A DNA stretch of 64,000 nucleotides. Source: Chaetoderma sp. LZ-2023a (taxonomy: Eukaryota; Mollusca; Caudofoveata; Chaetodermatida; Chaetodermatidae). Position numbers and translations under genes: made by a program. The stretch is from contig CM067367.1 of assembly GCA_034401795.1 (NCBI GenBank), positions 54,084,269-54,148,268 on the forward strand, read 5' to 3'. Below are positions 1 to 11,704 of the stretch, in pieces; position 1 is the stretch's first letter; each line of letters begins with the position of its first letter. Below the pieces are notes generated by a model. It saw only the letters and a program-made list of their open reading frames with translations. It was not told the DNA's origin and made no database searches.

Positions 1-717
1 TGTTCTTTGGTTTATTTATTTCTTTAAGTTTAAAGAAATCCTTGTTTGATAATCACTGTGTGATTGATTAAGATGCACCATTATGTTATGTTATTAACAT
101 TTGGTTATGGTTTGTTTGATTTTTATCCTTGCTTATGGATTCTCAAATCTCCTCCCACCAAAGTTTCTTAGTGGGACACTGACCAAATCTACAGGTTTAG
201 CAAGTAGTGATTGAACGGTAATGAATGTTTTTGTGGTGTAATAACAACCCCCAACAGACCCCCCTTTAGTGGGTTGGTCTGTAGTTTTATTAACCACTAT
301 AAAAACATACTTACCGTTCAATCACTAACACCCGGCCTCAGCCACCCCGCTGGGTATTGATTTGAGAATCTATTCTGGATATATGTCACTTAAATTTAGA
401 AAAGTGAATCAGTTTTCACATTTGGGACCTACTGTGCATGCGCGAGCGTGCTTAGTGACAGGCGTCACCAAGGAGTGTGTACAGACTGGTGCCAGTCTAT
501 TGTAATGCAGGGGGTCCCGCTACCAGAAGCCTGGTTGAGGGTCTACATGGTGATGGTATTGGCATTAGGGAGCATGTAAGCGAGCATAAAATCTTTTTAT
601 TCTGATGGCTAAATGCAGATATTTGATTTAGCAAGTAGTGATTGAACGGTAAGTATGTTTTTATAGTGGTTAATAAAACTACAGACCAACCCACTAAAGG
701 GGGTCTGTTGGGGGGTT
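1..717 (+). mobile_element. DIRS retrotransposon family A, 3' fragment cut by window edge
   Basis: This segment matches the right end of the DIRS element at 29257-36161 throughout. It contains the same pre-ICR sequence, an ICR at about 196-328, the palindromic GACTGGTGCCAGTC region near 485-500, and the same outer end finishing GGGGGGTT at 717. It carries no ORF of the element. It is more diverged from 29257-36161 than the two B copies are from each other, so it is a separate, older copy. The rest of the element would lie to the left of the window. Confidence 0.85.
138..370 (+). repeat. ICR domain of the family A fragment, closed by an inverted 12-bp stem
   Basis: GATTCTCAAATC (138-149) pairs with GATTTGAGAATC (359-370). 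Between them lies the ICR (about 196-328), which reads as the complement of the element's left outer end followed by the complement of its right outer end (compare 640-717). A CCTCAGCCACCCCGC block follows the ICR at about 336-352. Confidence 0.75.
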
Positions 718-753
718 TCCCCTCTAAAATCCTCCCATGGGGTTGTTGAAGCA

Positions 754-880
754 ACACTCAGCACCCGTTGTGATATCGAAACTCAGCACCCATTGTGATA
801 TCGAAACTCAGCACCCATTGTGATATTGAAACTCATCACCCATTGTGATATTGAAACTCGGCACCCATTGGTATATCGGC
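754..880. repeat. 25-bp minisatellite, about 5 copies
   Basis: The unit is AACTCAGCACCCATTGTGAT plus ATCGA, repeated five times head to tail with few changes. It begins about 35 bp after the end of the DIRS fragment. Confidence 0.85.
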
Positions 881-955
881 TGATAGAGTTAGAATATCGA
901 ATGTTCATCAGTAATTGAGTAACAATTAAAAAATTTAATAATGGGACAGCCCCTT

Positions 956-1194
956 TTAACCCTTTAACACTCAAATTTGTTCAACAAAATGTTCAACCTT
1001 CTCATAGAAAATGTCCGTTTGCAGACCAAGAGAAGACTATTTTTGAAAATTTACCAATGGATTGACTGGCTTGGTTATCAAGCCAGTTATTCCAGTCATG
1101 AATTTTTAAGAATTGTCATGTCTTGGTCTGCCTATGACCATTTCTCACGGCTACTGCAGAAGCCATTTTTGGCTGATATGAGTATTTAAACGGT
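956..1194. mobile_element. H1 fold-back MITE, copy 1
   Basis: First copy of the dominant repeat of this window, called H1 here. Full structure, seen by comparing copies: TTAACCCTTTAA outer end, a CATTTGCAGACCAAGAGAAG box, a long hairpin centred on ACTGGCTCGATAACCGAGCC, the inverted box again, and a TTAAAGGGTTAA outer end. TTAA followed by CCC is the arrangement of piggyBac-type termini with their TTAA target duplication; that class is inferred. It has no coding capacity. In this copy the core is GACTGGCTTGGTTATCAAGC at about 1063-1082. Confidence 0.8.
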
Positions 1195-1439
1195 TAAAAC
1201 CAACCAGGGTGTAATTGCCAGGGGTGAGGACAAAACTTGTGTGTTGTTATGATATTGGCACTTCTCCTACAATATATGCATATGAAAGTTCAGTGATATT
1301 GAAACAAACCTGAATTAGGGATAGTAATAATAAATACACTGTCCACAGCAAGAACAACAAGAGCATAATCAAGATCAGATCTAAACTCCCTATCAAAAGT
1401 ATTAATGGTTAGAAAAATTGTTTCAGCTGCAGGATTGAA

Positions 1440-1735
1440 ATCTGGAAGGGGCAATGCACTCGATTGATCCAACACCTGTGTGGCAGGTGTGTGGGTAGTT
1501 GAGGGCTCTGTATGGGGGAAATATCCAGTTTTAGCTATGCCCTGCCCATCTCTAGCTAAGCTCCACGCACATTTCACTGCACACTCTGAATCTCAATTTC
1601 CAGAATACTGCATATAAGTTGTGAAACTAATTTGACTGGGTGCTGTTGCTGCCATACAGACTACCCAGTCAAATTAGTTTCAAAATATTCAACAGCATAT
1701 TTCCGAAAAAATTGGTCCCAATCCCAGGATGATTC
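1440..1735. mobile_element. M2 MITE family, copy with inverted-repeat core
   Basis: First copy of a second dispersed family, called M2 here. The core is an inverted repeat: GAAACTAATTTGACTGGG and TGTTGCTGCC (1622-1655), then CCCAGTCAAATTAGTTTC (1665-1682) and AAAATATTCAACAG. Left of it are the family's side modules, CTATGCCCTGCCCATCTCTA and CTCAATTTCCAGAA. No protein is encoded; reading frames across it are chance. Confidence 0.75.
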
Positions 1736-1746
1736 ATAATAAAGAC

Positions 1747-2082
1747 AAATTAGTTACCTCTCCGGGATGTAGAAATTGTTTAAGTGTAGCTTTCGTGACC
1801 ATCACGGTCACTTCTTCAGCACTAACTGAACAGACATCGAGACCAACTTATTTAAACGGAAAGTTAAAGAGGCCATAGAAATCTACAAGCATCAACCAAC
1901 CATGAACTGAGACGAGGGCTACCATATACCAGCAGTCTACCAGTCCATGCTTTCACGTGACTCCACAAGAACTGACCAGAGTGACGTTGCCAGCGACCGT
2001 CGGTTAGTGCTGAAGAAGTGACCGAGATGGTCACGAAAGCTACACTCAAACAATTTCTACATCCCGGAGAGGTAACTAATTT
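1747..2082. mobile_element. Inverted-repeat element carrying a Penelope-like C-terminal fragment
   Basis: Two 80-bp arms (1747-1826 and 2003-2082) are reverse complements with about three mismatches. The 176-bp interior reads on the + strand FKRKVKEAIEIYKHQPTMN, a stop, then DEGYHIPAVYQS. An EAI-I-K-x-PTLNRD-G-LP pattern is what I recall just after the GIY-YIG nuclease of Penelope-like elements; this attribution is from family knowledge. The arms flanking an ORF tail would fit the inverted 5'-truncated duplications typical of Penelope-like elements. No other domain is present. Confidence 0.55.
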
Positions 2083-2084
2083 TT

Positions 2085-2270
2085 CCTTATTATTCAACAG
2101 CATGTTTATTAAATAGTAAATTTAAGACACAATTCATACAGCAACGCTTAGTCCATCAGCAATTAAGCGTTTGTGATGAAGTTATCTACATCATTCATGA
2201 TGTAATTGATTATGACATCATCCTACACGTCATGTAGTTGCTTATGACATCATGACTGACTGAGAAACTT
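2085..2270. mobile_element. M2 MITE, side module
   Basis: Starts TATTCAACAGCATGTTTATT and runs into a TGATGTCA/TGACATCA-rich tail. The same tail occurs in reverse orientation at 60840-60970, including the GCTTAGTCCATCA segment. Confidence 0.65.
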
Positions 2271-2758
2271 GAATTTTCCATTCTCAGGAGGTGGATTGTT
2301 AATGACAAGGTTAGTTTTAGCTACATATCTTACGGCTACGGAATCATTTGGCCACAAGAGGCAGGTAGTCTCATCATCTCTGACATATTATGTAACAACT
2401 TTAACTGCTGTGAAAATGAAGCAGATTAGCAGTAAATGTAATGTGCCAGTTTGTTTATCGCTCATAATAAAATTTGTCAATTTCACACCACCAACACTCC
2501 AATACTGGTGAATTTAGGTGTTGAATATTTAGAAACTAATTTACCTGATTTTGCTGCAACATTTAATGGTAGAATTAATTTGAAAATATATGATGGAATA
2601 TTTGTTAATTACAAATGAATTTATGATAAATTCTCTGTAGAATTGAAAGAGTTACTTTATGCCACATCTTCTTTATTGCCTCATTGTAAGATGTCAAGTA
2701 CTAATTACGCAATCATCTGTCTCCTCTTTCGCCCTCTGCCTGGGAGGGTCTCCATTAA

Positions 2759-2761
<3 letters not shown>

Positions 2762-2846
<85 letters not shown>
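2762..2846. repeat. (TA)n microsatellite
   Basis: About 84 bp of uninterrupted TA. Poly-Ile-Tyr reading frames on both strands are products of the repeat. Confidence 0.98.
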
Positions 2847-2848
<2 letters not shown>

Positions 2849-2854
2849 CAGCAG

Positions 2855-2955
2855 CTTGCCATGCCATAGCTCATGGAAATATGCACATTCAAGGAGTGTT
2901 GTCATTACAATGGAGGGATCTGATCTGTCACTCAAGTATCAGATTTCATAATCGA
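2855..2955. mobile_element. M2 MITE outer module
   Basis: Contains AATGGAGGGATCTGATCTGT followed by CACTCAAGTATC, the same outer module as at 6440, 13083 and (inverted) 28190. It is separated from other M2 parts by the TA repeat. Confidence 0.6.
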
Positions 2956-2998
2956 ATGCATTGCATCTGAATTGTATGCCTTTGATACATTGACAATT

Positions 2999-3228
2999 TA
3001 ACCCTTAAATGGTCAAGAATTTTAAAGGAAATTGAAATCTTTCTTCATTGATAACCATTTGAAGTTCAAGAGACGACTACTTTTGGAAATTTAATACTAT
3101 GTTCAGTACCTCAGTTATCGACCCAGTTATTCCTATGGTAAATTTTCAAAGATAGTCTTAACATGTCCTGCAAATTGACATTCTTCAAAACCACTGCAGA
3201 GGCTGGTAGACATTCTGTTGACTATTTT
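2999..3228. mobile_element. H1 MITE, diverged copy
   Basis: Opens TTTAACCCTTAAATGGTCAA. Hairpin arms are eroded (CAGTTATCGACCCAGTTATT) and the right box CTGCAAATTGACATT is recognisable. Confidence 0.65.
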
Positions 3229-3440
3229 AAAACTAATTTGACTGGAAGATGTTGCTGACATATGCGGAAGTCAAATTTATTTTAAATTATGCAACGTCTT
3301 ACCTGTATAGTTACCTTGAAATTGGGATTCTGGTGAATCGGGTTTCAAATTGTTAAAATTGATTCAAATGTGCATGTATACAAGGTGGCCCGACCTTAGC
3401 TACAAATGGGTGGGGCATAGCTAGAAATGGACCCCTCCTC
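3228..3440. mobile_element. M2 MITE
   Basis: AAACTAATTTGACTGGAAGA followed by a damaged inverted half, then side modules TTACCTGTATAGTTACCTTG and GGGGCATAGCTAGAAATGGA. It directly abuts an H1 copy. Confidence 0.65.
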
Positions 3441-3689
3441 TTTCTTGTGGGAATTTGTGTACCGCTGTTTCTTTGCTCTCCAGCACTCCACCTACTCGAT
3501 ACTGGGCAGCGTGAGTTTCTATAGCAATGCTTGCAGTTTTATATCTAAAATAAAAATGCTGCACAGTTGTTGTTTCTGTGGCAGTCAGCAAATGTAGGCT
3601 GTACAGTCGGAGTCAGTCCAGCTCAGAAATAACTGTGTTTCCAAAACAAGAATAAAACCCCATACTGTAATATTTGAACATGATTGGAT

Positions 3690-3745
3690 TGGCAGCGATG
3701 TCTTCCTATCCAATTATGTTCAAAATATCCAACAGAACATTTCTT
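3690..3745. mobile_element. M2 MITE core remnant
   Basis: Half core CAATTATGTTCAAAATATCC followed by AACAGAACATTTCTTACATC. Confidence 0.45.
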
Positions 3746-3826
3746 ACATCATTTTCAAAATTGTACTAACTGACATGTTTCTGTTTTTGTTATGGAAATA
3801 TGTTAACTTATTTACTGTATTAATTT

Positions 3827-4016
3827 GTTCAAGAAAACTTCAGTCTTCTCATAGAAAATGTCCATTTGCAGACCAAGAAAAGTCTGTTTTTGAAAATTTA
3901 TCAAGCCAGCCATTCAAGTGGTAAATTTCCAAAAATAGTCTTCTTGGTATGCAAATGGACATTTCGCAACAACACTACAGAAGCCGTTTTTGGCTGATAT
4001 GATGGTTAAAGGGTTA
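3827..4016. mobile_element. H1 MITE with deleted left stem
   Basis: TTCTCATAGAAAATGTCCAT and CAGACCAAGAAAAGTC are followed directly by the right stem (AAGCCAGCCATTCAAGTGG), so one hairpin arm is lost. Ends TGATGGTTAAAGGGTTA. Confidence 0.75.
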
Positions 4017-4508
4017 GAGTATTGGATATATTTGTAACCACTGTCAACTTATATAACATTGATCTCGGATAGAACATCTTATTATTACTGATGGGTCATT
4101 ACTATATTTGCCTATTTGACATTGAGATATAGATCAATGTCAGATAGCGGGGAACAGGAGGGGGCACGTTCATGACGCAACAATGGTGGGAATCACATAT
4201 TTTAAAACTCAGCAACCGACCACCATCTGAGGCCCCCTGCATTCATACAATTGGCATACTCTCCTAATTATGAGGCCCTAATTAACAATAGGTATGTATA
4301 TCTTAAAACTTGTTAAAGTATTATAACTTTTGAACATATAATAGATCATCCTGTAGTTATGTATCTAGTTATGGCCAAATTCTTACTGGTTAAAAAATAT
4401 TAATATAATAATAGTCATTGTTTGGCCAGAAGATTTGTTTATTTTGTTTTTGTTGATTACCTGGGAAACAATCTTTAAAACTTTCAGCCAAAACGTTTTC
4501 AGAATATT

Positions 4509-4705
4509 AACCCTTAAATTAGTTCAAGAAAATATCCATTTGCAACCCAAGTGAATATTATTGAAAATTTGTTACTAGAATGACTGGCTCGGTTATCGAG
4601 CCAGTTATTCAAGTAGTACATTTTCAAAAATAATCCCTTTTGTCTGCAAATGGACATTTCTCAAGTCCACTGAAGAAGCCGTTTTTGGCTGAATAGATTG
4701 TTAAA
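4509..4705. mobile_element. H1 MITE
   Basis: Core GACTGGCTCGGTTATCGAGC then CAGTTATTCAAGTAG. The left outer end is AACCCTTAAATTAGTTCAAG and the right end is GTTAAAG. Confidence 0.75.
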
Positions 4706-5590
4706 GCTCAACTGGCACCACTAAAATACTGTATTTACAACAAAACGATTCTTATATGAGAAATAAATCCATTTTATGAGATATGTTTAGATGGCTTTAA
4801 TTGTCAGCCTGCTTAGATGGGAGGGGGAGGAGGTGGTGGTGCGGGTGAATATATATATCGATCACCATGTTTAATAGTTCATCTGTCTGTCTGTTTGTTC
4901 TGTAATCAGTTCTCGTCAACACAACTCCTCATACAGTTTAGTTTCCATTCTTGTAGGCTGGTTAAGTGTCACCAGTACCGCCTGAAGATATATATGCATG
5001 CGCTAGTGAAATCCATTCCATATTGCTGTCCAGTTGCTGTCATAGGACTAATGAGTTAAAATTTGATACATGGATACTGTTGGAGAGGATCTCATTGGTG
5101 GCTGCACGTGTTTCAGCAAAATTTGTTTGTTTTCTCCAGAGTTATCTTCCCTGATAAAATTCATTGAATATTTCTCTAAAAGCCAGGTCTCAAAAAATCT
5201 TAAACATGCAATTTGCAAATGGGAATATACTGTGTCATGATTTAATTCTCTATTGTCTGGTTATTTTACTAAATTGTTCTTTCTGATGATAAATCACCTC
5301 GTTAATGTGTGTTTATTTGATACATGTGGACGTACGTGCATGGGTGTGTGCATGGGTGGGTGGATGAGAGGAGCCTGGATATGCCGTCTTGATATCTCTT
5401 GTTTATACATTAGAATTCAATTTTGTGAATTTTCACATCAATTTCACACTCACAGGTATGTTGTTGAATATTTTGAAAATCATAAGTATGCCTGAAGACT
5501 AAAGGCTACAACAATGCCCAATCAGATTAATTTCAAGCTATTGAACAGTACATTCTTTACATTATATATAGTTTGTCATATATATGTGGC
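4706..5590. other. No assignable gene; unique and low-complexity sequence
   Basis: Contains a GGAGGGGGAGGAGGTGGTGG purine run at about 4821, a CATGGGTG-rich stretch at 5338-5362, and a half M2 core at 5518-5560. The overlapping reading frames here show no recognisable protein. Nothing else is seen. Confidence 0.5.
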
Positions 5591-5596
5591 ATAGGT

Positions 5597-5792
5597 CTTG
5601 TGAAATGTCCAATTGCATACAAAGATTAGACTATTTTTGAAAATTAACCACTGGAATGACTGGCTCGATAACCAAGCCAGTCATTCCAGTGGTAAATTTT
5701 CAAAAATATTTTTTTCATGATCTGAAATTCGATAATTTCAATGAGAAAATTAAAATTTTGTTGAATGAATTTGAGAGTGAAAGGGTTAAAAG
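5597..5792. mobile_element. H1 MITE
   Basis: Strong hairpin ACTGGCTCGATAACCAAGCC within a longer stem at about 5630-5710. Right tail GAGAAAATTAAAATTTTG ends GTTAAA. Confidence 0.75.
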
Positions 5793-6419
5793 TAATCTAG
5801 TGCTGAAAGGATTCATCTTTCCTCATGTATGTACTGTCTCTCCCTATCTAAGCTGCTTTTCATGGCATTCGGGACTTATTTGGCATAACTATGCCGTGCA
5901 AGTCAGTTAGTCCAGCAAGAATTTACCTGTTGTAAGAAGGAATGATCACTTTTCCGCCACTGGAATTTGGCATTGGCTACCTGAAGCCTGCGCACCATCT
6001 CACAGCGTACATCGCACAGGAGGCACATGTGTTCACCAAATTGTGTCTGGATTAGATTGCTGATACAGACTTGTGTAAAACGTGCCAGATGTCTGTGGAA
6101 TCATCTCTGGCGCCGACAAGTCTCCGAGAAATCTGTTTCTCTACTCACCGGCCCCTCTACCAAAACAAAAAATTTCTAAGCACAGGAGTGTTGTCGTGCC
6201 TGGCTAATAGTTAAACCCTACCCTTGTAATTGGTGTACCATATGGTTGCCTTGCTTAGTAGCAGTGGTGGCTGTTGGTGAGAGGCACTTATATCATAGAG
6301 CTCTCTGTCAGCGCCAGTAGCCTCAGTATAACCACCACTGAGATTGATGTAAGCCCTGCAGTTATACACATAGAAACTGCTGCTTTTCTTCATTTATTAT
6401 CCTTACCATTATACCTGTC

Positions 6420-6965
6420 TACAAGTTGCTCTATTTATTAATGGAGAGATCTGATTTGTCACTCAATTATTTGATGCAGAACTTACTATGTCACTTGTTA
6501 GCTGATGTCACAAGCAAAATCTTGCTAGGTCTGTCGCAGAACTGGAAAAGTGCATCACAAAAGTGTCTTGAGTTGTATATTTTTTCTGAATTCACAGTTT
6601 AATAACCATTCTGTTCAATAGTCCAATGCTAATTTTGACTGGGAGCTGTTGCTGCCATAGGAATCGGTAATAAGTTGCAAAATACTCAACAGCTTGCCTG
6701 TCTAAATTACCCTGAAATTGAGATTCGGGGAATGCATGGTTCAATCCATTATGATCGATTGACGCCTCTGTTGAAAACTGGGAGGAGCTTATCCAAAAAT
6801 GGGTGAGGCAAAGCTATAGGTCCATCCTTTCCGTCCAGGATAGAGTTAACCCTTTTACTCATGAATTCCCCACGTCTCATTTTCAATGAGGAAAACGGGA
6901 CTATTTTGAAATTAATTAATTGGCAGCAACGGCTTCCCATCAAATTAATTTCAAAATATTTAACA
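6420..6965. mobile_element. M2 MITE, long copy with several modules
   Basis: Outer module AATGGAGAGATCTGATTTGT at 6440, core half AATTTTGACTGGGAGCTGTT at 6632, side modules at 6680-6850, and the opposite core half CATCAAATTAATTTCAAAAT at 6929. This shows the module order of the family over about 545 bp. Confidence 0.65.
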
Positions 6966-7212
6966 ATAGTTATTTTGTGAAGAATATACTTTTTCAGGGA
7001 TTTGTCAGTGAAAAGTTTAAGACAGTTGCATAATTGCTAGCAGAAATGGTTAACTAAGTAATGATCAGTTGTGATTTGTCACATAAACATGGTATTAATT
7101 AACACTTTGTTTGCCATGTACATAAAGGGATTGAGAAAAGGTATTTTCAACAACTGCCTGATATAACTGTTATTGATAATGAGTTATCGTTCTTAGAGCT
7201 AGATTTACCATT

Positions 7213-7450
7213 AACCCGTTCATATTCAAGTCAGCCAAAATCCGCCTCTGTAATCTTCTGTAATGGTCCTCGTCATTCACAGGTCATGAAGAGACTTCTT
7301 GAAAATTGACCACTGGAATGCCTGGCTCGATGAGGGAACCAGTTATTTCAGTGATAAATTTCAAAATAATAAAACTTCTCTTGGCTTGTAAATGGACATT
7401 TGCTGAGCACAAATGTCAATTTTCTTGACCGATATTGACCATTAATGGGT
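7213..7450. mobile_element. H1 MITE, diverged
   Basis: AATGCCTGGCTCGATGAGGGAACCAGTTATTTCAGTG is an eroded hairpin (about 7317-7353). Flanks include GCCAAAATCCGCCTCTGTAA and the TTGACCATTAATGG end. Confidence 0.65.
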
Positions 7451-7544
7451 GACCTGATTCATCATTCATGTATTGATGGTTAGCATCCATTGCATCCATT
7501 AATTATTAGTTCATCTGACCCTTGGTCAACTGAGGTTATGCCAT

Positions 7545-8112
7545 GGCGGCTGTCCATCAAATTGCATCTCCTTTAATGGTACCGGTAGACCAATTTCAAC
7601 CAAACTTGGTTGGATTAGAATCCTATGGAGTAGGCTCCAGAACATTTATTCAGAATATTGATTGGTCAATTTTTTTTAAATGGATAATAAAATGCATGTG
7701 CTCCTTAGCCGCCTGATTAAACTGAATTTGACTAGAAGGCCTCTATAGTTGTATGCTCCAGAACATCTATTCCAAATTTTGATTGACCATTTTTTTTGGT
7801 GAAAATTTAGTGAAAGTTGTCAAAATGCTACTTGAAGCCTAAGATGCTTGACAGATTTCAACCAAATTTAGCTAGACGACCCGACCCTATCGTGGGAAGC
7901 CCCAGAACTTCTATTCTGAATTTTGCTTGGTCAATTTTTTGAGTGAAAATTTTGCTGGAAGGATTCTTCTTGGTGGTAGGCTCCAAAAAGCCTATTTAGA
8001 ATCTTGATTGGTCAATTTCTTGGGGGTGAAAATATTTGATTTTATGAAAGATTTACTGGAAATTCTCAAAATTAGTTGCTTGAAATAATCTCAACCAAAT
8101 TTTGATGATGTC
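7545..8112. repeat. Degenerate tandem repeat, unit about 100-120 bp
   Basis: Four to five blocks share TTCAACCAAATTT, GGCTCCAGAACATCTATTC, TTGATTGGTCAATTTTTTG and GTGAAAATTT in the same order. No open frame runs through them. Confidence 0.6.
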
Positions 8113-8852
8113 ACGCCCCTATGACATCAGGGCTATGACTAGGGCATTAGACTACCTATACATTTCTGCTTAGACAAATCATGGCCCCAGCTAGAGGAAC
8201 GTGGACAGATTCTAGAGCACCTCTACTAGCTCCAGGCATAAAAGATTCTATCCAACTCCGAAGAAGTCAATCAAATGAACTTGTATACCCACATCGAAAA
8301 AACCCTTTTCCGGTGTTACTTCATACCACAGATTGACAAAAAATGTATTGTCACCTAAAATCTTATGGTGTCTGTCTCTAAAAACTACTCTCAAACATGT
8401 ATGTGAATCCTCTGATTGGCTTCCCACAGGGAGTGACCAACATAATCTCAGAATGTGTTTGGAAACTCCTTTCTCAGTGCCAAACTATTTATAGTAAGAG
8501 CCACTCAGCCTTACCATGAAATCCCTGTTTATACCAGAAGGGAAAAACTGTGTATATGCACACATGTGCATTTAACCCCTAGCACACCTAAGTCATTTAC
8601 CCTTCAGTTGTTGGTACCTGTCAAAGCGTACCCTATACCACAAGGTCCTCAACGGTATCCTACAGAGTCCAGCTAAGAACAATCACTGAGCATGTATGTA
8701 TACATGCTCGGTGTTATGGGGGCTACATACAGGGTCCAACTAAGAACAATCAATGACCGGTGTGCATGCACATGCTCAGTAGCAGGGACCTTAAAGTCAG
8801 GCTTCATCTAAAAACAATCAGTGAGTGTGCGTGCAGTCATAGTTGACATAAT
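8113..8852. other. No gene seen; weak ~85-bp tandem near the end
   Basis: AGTCCAGCTAAGAACAATCA at 8667, GGTCCAACTAAGAACAATCA at 8731 and a third version at 8800 form a loose tandem with CATGCTC motifs. A 73-codon reading frame at 8455-8676 shows nothing recognisable. Confidence 0.45.
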
Positions 8853-8990
8853 CCTGCAAAAATTTCAAATACATTTTTGAAAACAGCAATAAATCTGTCC
8901 TATAGACATTGTAGAATGTGAATATTAATGTTTCCATTTGTTGTTTTTGTCTGGGGGGGCCCAGGATTGTTTTTCAAGATGGCTGCCAGC
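8853..8990 (+). repeat. Left inverted repeat of the nuclease-gene element
   Basis: Ends with CAAGATGGCTGCCAG at the likely start codon (8979) of the enclosed gene, so this arm may contain the promoter and 5' UTR. AAGATGGCNGCC also fits the YY1-type start-site motif. Confidence 0.6.
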
Positions 8991-11704
8991 GAAGCCATAA
9001 AATACATATTTGCGAGCTATATTTCTAAAAGAACACAACTATATCAGCGTATATTGAACTATGTGCACTCAGATGGCTTGGTAGGACCATTGAAGGGAGT
9101 GGTTTGGATGACGCGTGGGTTGAGGCCGGACTGTATAGTTCAGTGACAGTTGCACAAATTATTAATGGAGGTCATCTTAACAGAGCATATGAAGCTCACT
9201 TAGTCACATTGCAAACATTGTTTGACATTTGGGTCGACGGCTTCTTGGCTGAGGGGCCAGCTGTTCGCGATGCACTGGAAAGCGTGGCTCAGAAAGTTTT
9301 GGATGTTTGTGTATCACAACAGGATATTGTAAAAGCTCATCAAGCTATGCTAGTAACAATAGAATTAATGAATATCATGAAGCAACTGATTGATTATGAT
9401 TCCCAACATGCAGATGAACCAATGTATAAGTTGACACATCTATATATGCGTCAAGTCCTGACTCTATTGCAGTTTCGTAGAGCAATGCGTAAATGTGATT
9501 TCGCCCTCTACCTATCTTCACTGGAGGACTACTTCTTTTCATGCAACAGACTAGACTGCTCAGAATATACCAGAGTATATTGCTTGGATGTATGAAGTAC
9601 AACAAGAAGATCCAGTGTTATGGGAAGAGATGGTGGCTGGTAGTTTTACTGTTAGTACTAGTAACAGTGTCCTATTCACGCGAGTCGCAATAGACCAGTC
9701 CCAAGAATACCAGAACAAGAAGCTAAAAGAGGGTGGTATCTCAGGAATTACACAATCTCCAAACGCACTTCTGAAATTCTGTTTATGTAGTCCTGAACTG
9801 GCCCGTCTTGCTAATGAGACAGAGAATATGTTAGGTATATCAGCACAGAGGCAGACTCGCCACCATGCCTTGAATCATCAGCACATCAGCAGGCAGGAAA
9901 ATGTAATTGAAATGTTGCATCGTGTACTTGCACCATGTCATCTATTCACATGCCAAGCAGCAGATGATGGAACACCACCGCGTCTGTTTAAACTGATATC
10001 AAAGGAATTAATTCCTCCACATATTCAGGAAAATATTCTGAGACTTGAAGAACGTGGTTCCGCCTCGCTGGAAATGTTTGTGTCAGAACGATTGTGTGGT
10101 GAGAAGAATATGTGGGACAAGATGGTAAAGTGCAAACAATTGAGCTGGGATTCATCTGGTAAAGAAGTGAAAGTGAAAACTAAAACAGAAGTGCTCAGTC
10201 TGAAGGCAGCAGCAAACACAATGGCTAGGCTTCTAGTTATTGCTCGCTCATCACGTGAGATTAATCTTCAGGAAGTGATATGACTCTATGAATTAACAAC
10301 AATCAATCGTTTACTTATGCAACCGGATGGTGCACTTTACCCAATAATGGACATAATCCATATATTGGTAGGTTTGACCATTCCGGACAACCCACTACCA
10401 CATAATTCAGATGAAACCAATCAAGTGGGGTCTGGGTGTAACACAGATGCAACAGCTGACATTGGTATAACCAACACGTGTCTTGTTATAGATGGTATGG
10501 CTGTGGTTGCAGAGCTGATATCAGTGAAATCATTCAATAACTGTAAAGAACTAGGTGATGCATACGTTAAATTAATTGAAGCCAAGGCTAAGAAATATTC
10601 CCATGCACGAGTCATATTTGATAATTACAATAGTACATCTCTCAAAGTAGCCACACGTGATCGTCGCAGAGGGGGAAAGGCACCAGAGAAAGGCTATATT
10701 GTAGAAGATGCGACAAAGATAAGAAACGGAAATACAAGATGTTCTTGGCACGTACAGACACCAAAGATTCATTGACAAAGTATCTAGCTGAAAAGATCAT
10801 AGAAGGATGCAGAATTCACACACTTACGGCCACTCGGCACAGTGTACTTTCGAATAGACATGGTGACATATTCCTGGCAGTCAGTACCCAAGAGGAAGTT
10901 GATATGCTAATCATTCTCCATGCAGTCGATGCTGCTAATTCTGGGTTCACGGTCTTCATATACAGTCAAGACACAGATGTTCTGCTCCTGGCTTTACGGT
11001 GAATACTTGAGCTAGGGGATTCCGCAAGAATGATCATGGGTACAGGTAATGCACGTCGACTTGTCAAATTGCATCCAATAGTTACTGCGTTGGGTGCAGA
11101 TAAAGCAAATGCAGTTATTAAAGTTCACAGTTTAACAGGCTGTGACACAACTGGTCGAATCTTAGGTAAATCGAAGAAACATACATTTAAGGCTTTTCTC
11201 GAAGCGGACGCTGATACAGTCCATGCCATCTCCCAGTTGGGTGTTGGAGATAGACCATGTGATGACGTCATCGAGAAGTGTCAGTTATTTCTATGTAGTC
11301 TTTTCTGCAAGAAAGGTGTCACTGTTCCAAATCCAGAGGATCTCTGGTAGACAATGTTTAAGGACTTGGAGACAAATCAAGGTGTAGACAAGATACCACC
11401 AACACCTGGTGCATGGCGACAACATATCTTGCACGCTCACATGCAAGCCTCAGTGTGCTAACAAGATTTGGTGCTAAACCCTGTACTTCCTGATCGTCTC
11501 AAACTCGGATGGATAGAAAAAGATTGTCAGTTAGTACCCGTCCTATCATCTTTGCCCCCGGCTCCTGTGTCAGTTATTGAACTGGTTCATTGTAAATGTG
11601 GATCCAGCAATCCTAATTCTGCCAATAAGTGTGGTCTGGCAGATGTTCATGTAGGATTAAGAATCTGGTATGTACAGAACTATACAATTGTAATGCTGAT
11701 GTAG
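8979..11704 (+). pseudogene. Broken PIN/FEN1-like nuclease family protein, with Cys-rich tail
   Basis: About 900 codons in one direction. Start ATG at 8979 (MAASEAIKY). Frame shifts at about 9100, 9565 and 10725; in-frame stops at 10281, 11000, 11348 and 11459. The N-terminal ~450 residues are helical with no motif I know. The second half has, in order: VIDGMAVV (Asp codon 10491), ARVIFDNY, EEVDMLIILHA (10892), SQDTDVLLLA (DTD 10970-10978) and HSLTGCDTTGRILGKSK (11126). This order of D, E..D, D.D and G-C-D followed by a G-x-G-K helix matches the PIN/FEN1/XPG fold (acidic metal site then helix-turn-helix); the assignment is by motif only. The end has a degenerate CKCGSSN cysteine tail. I recognise the family as common, unnamed predicted proteins of marine invertebrates. 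Confidence 0.7.

Noticed and set aside
2643..2951. Poly Ile-Tyr reading frames on both strands, likewise at 25855-26121
   Set aside because: Translations of (TA)n repeats.
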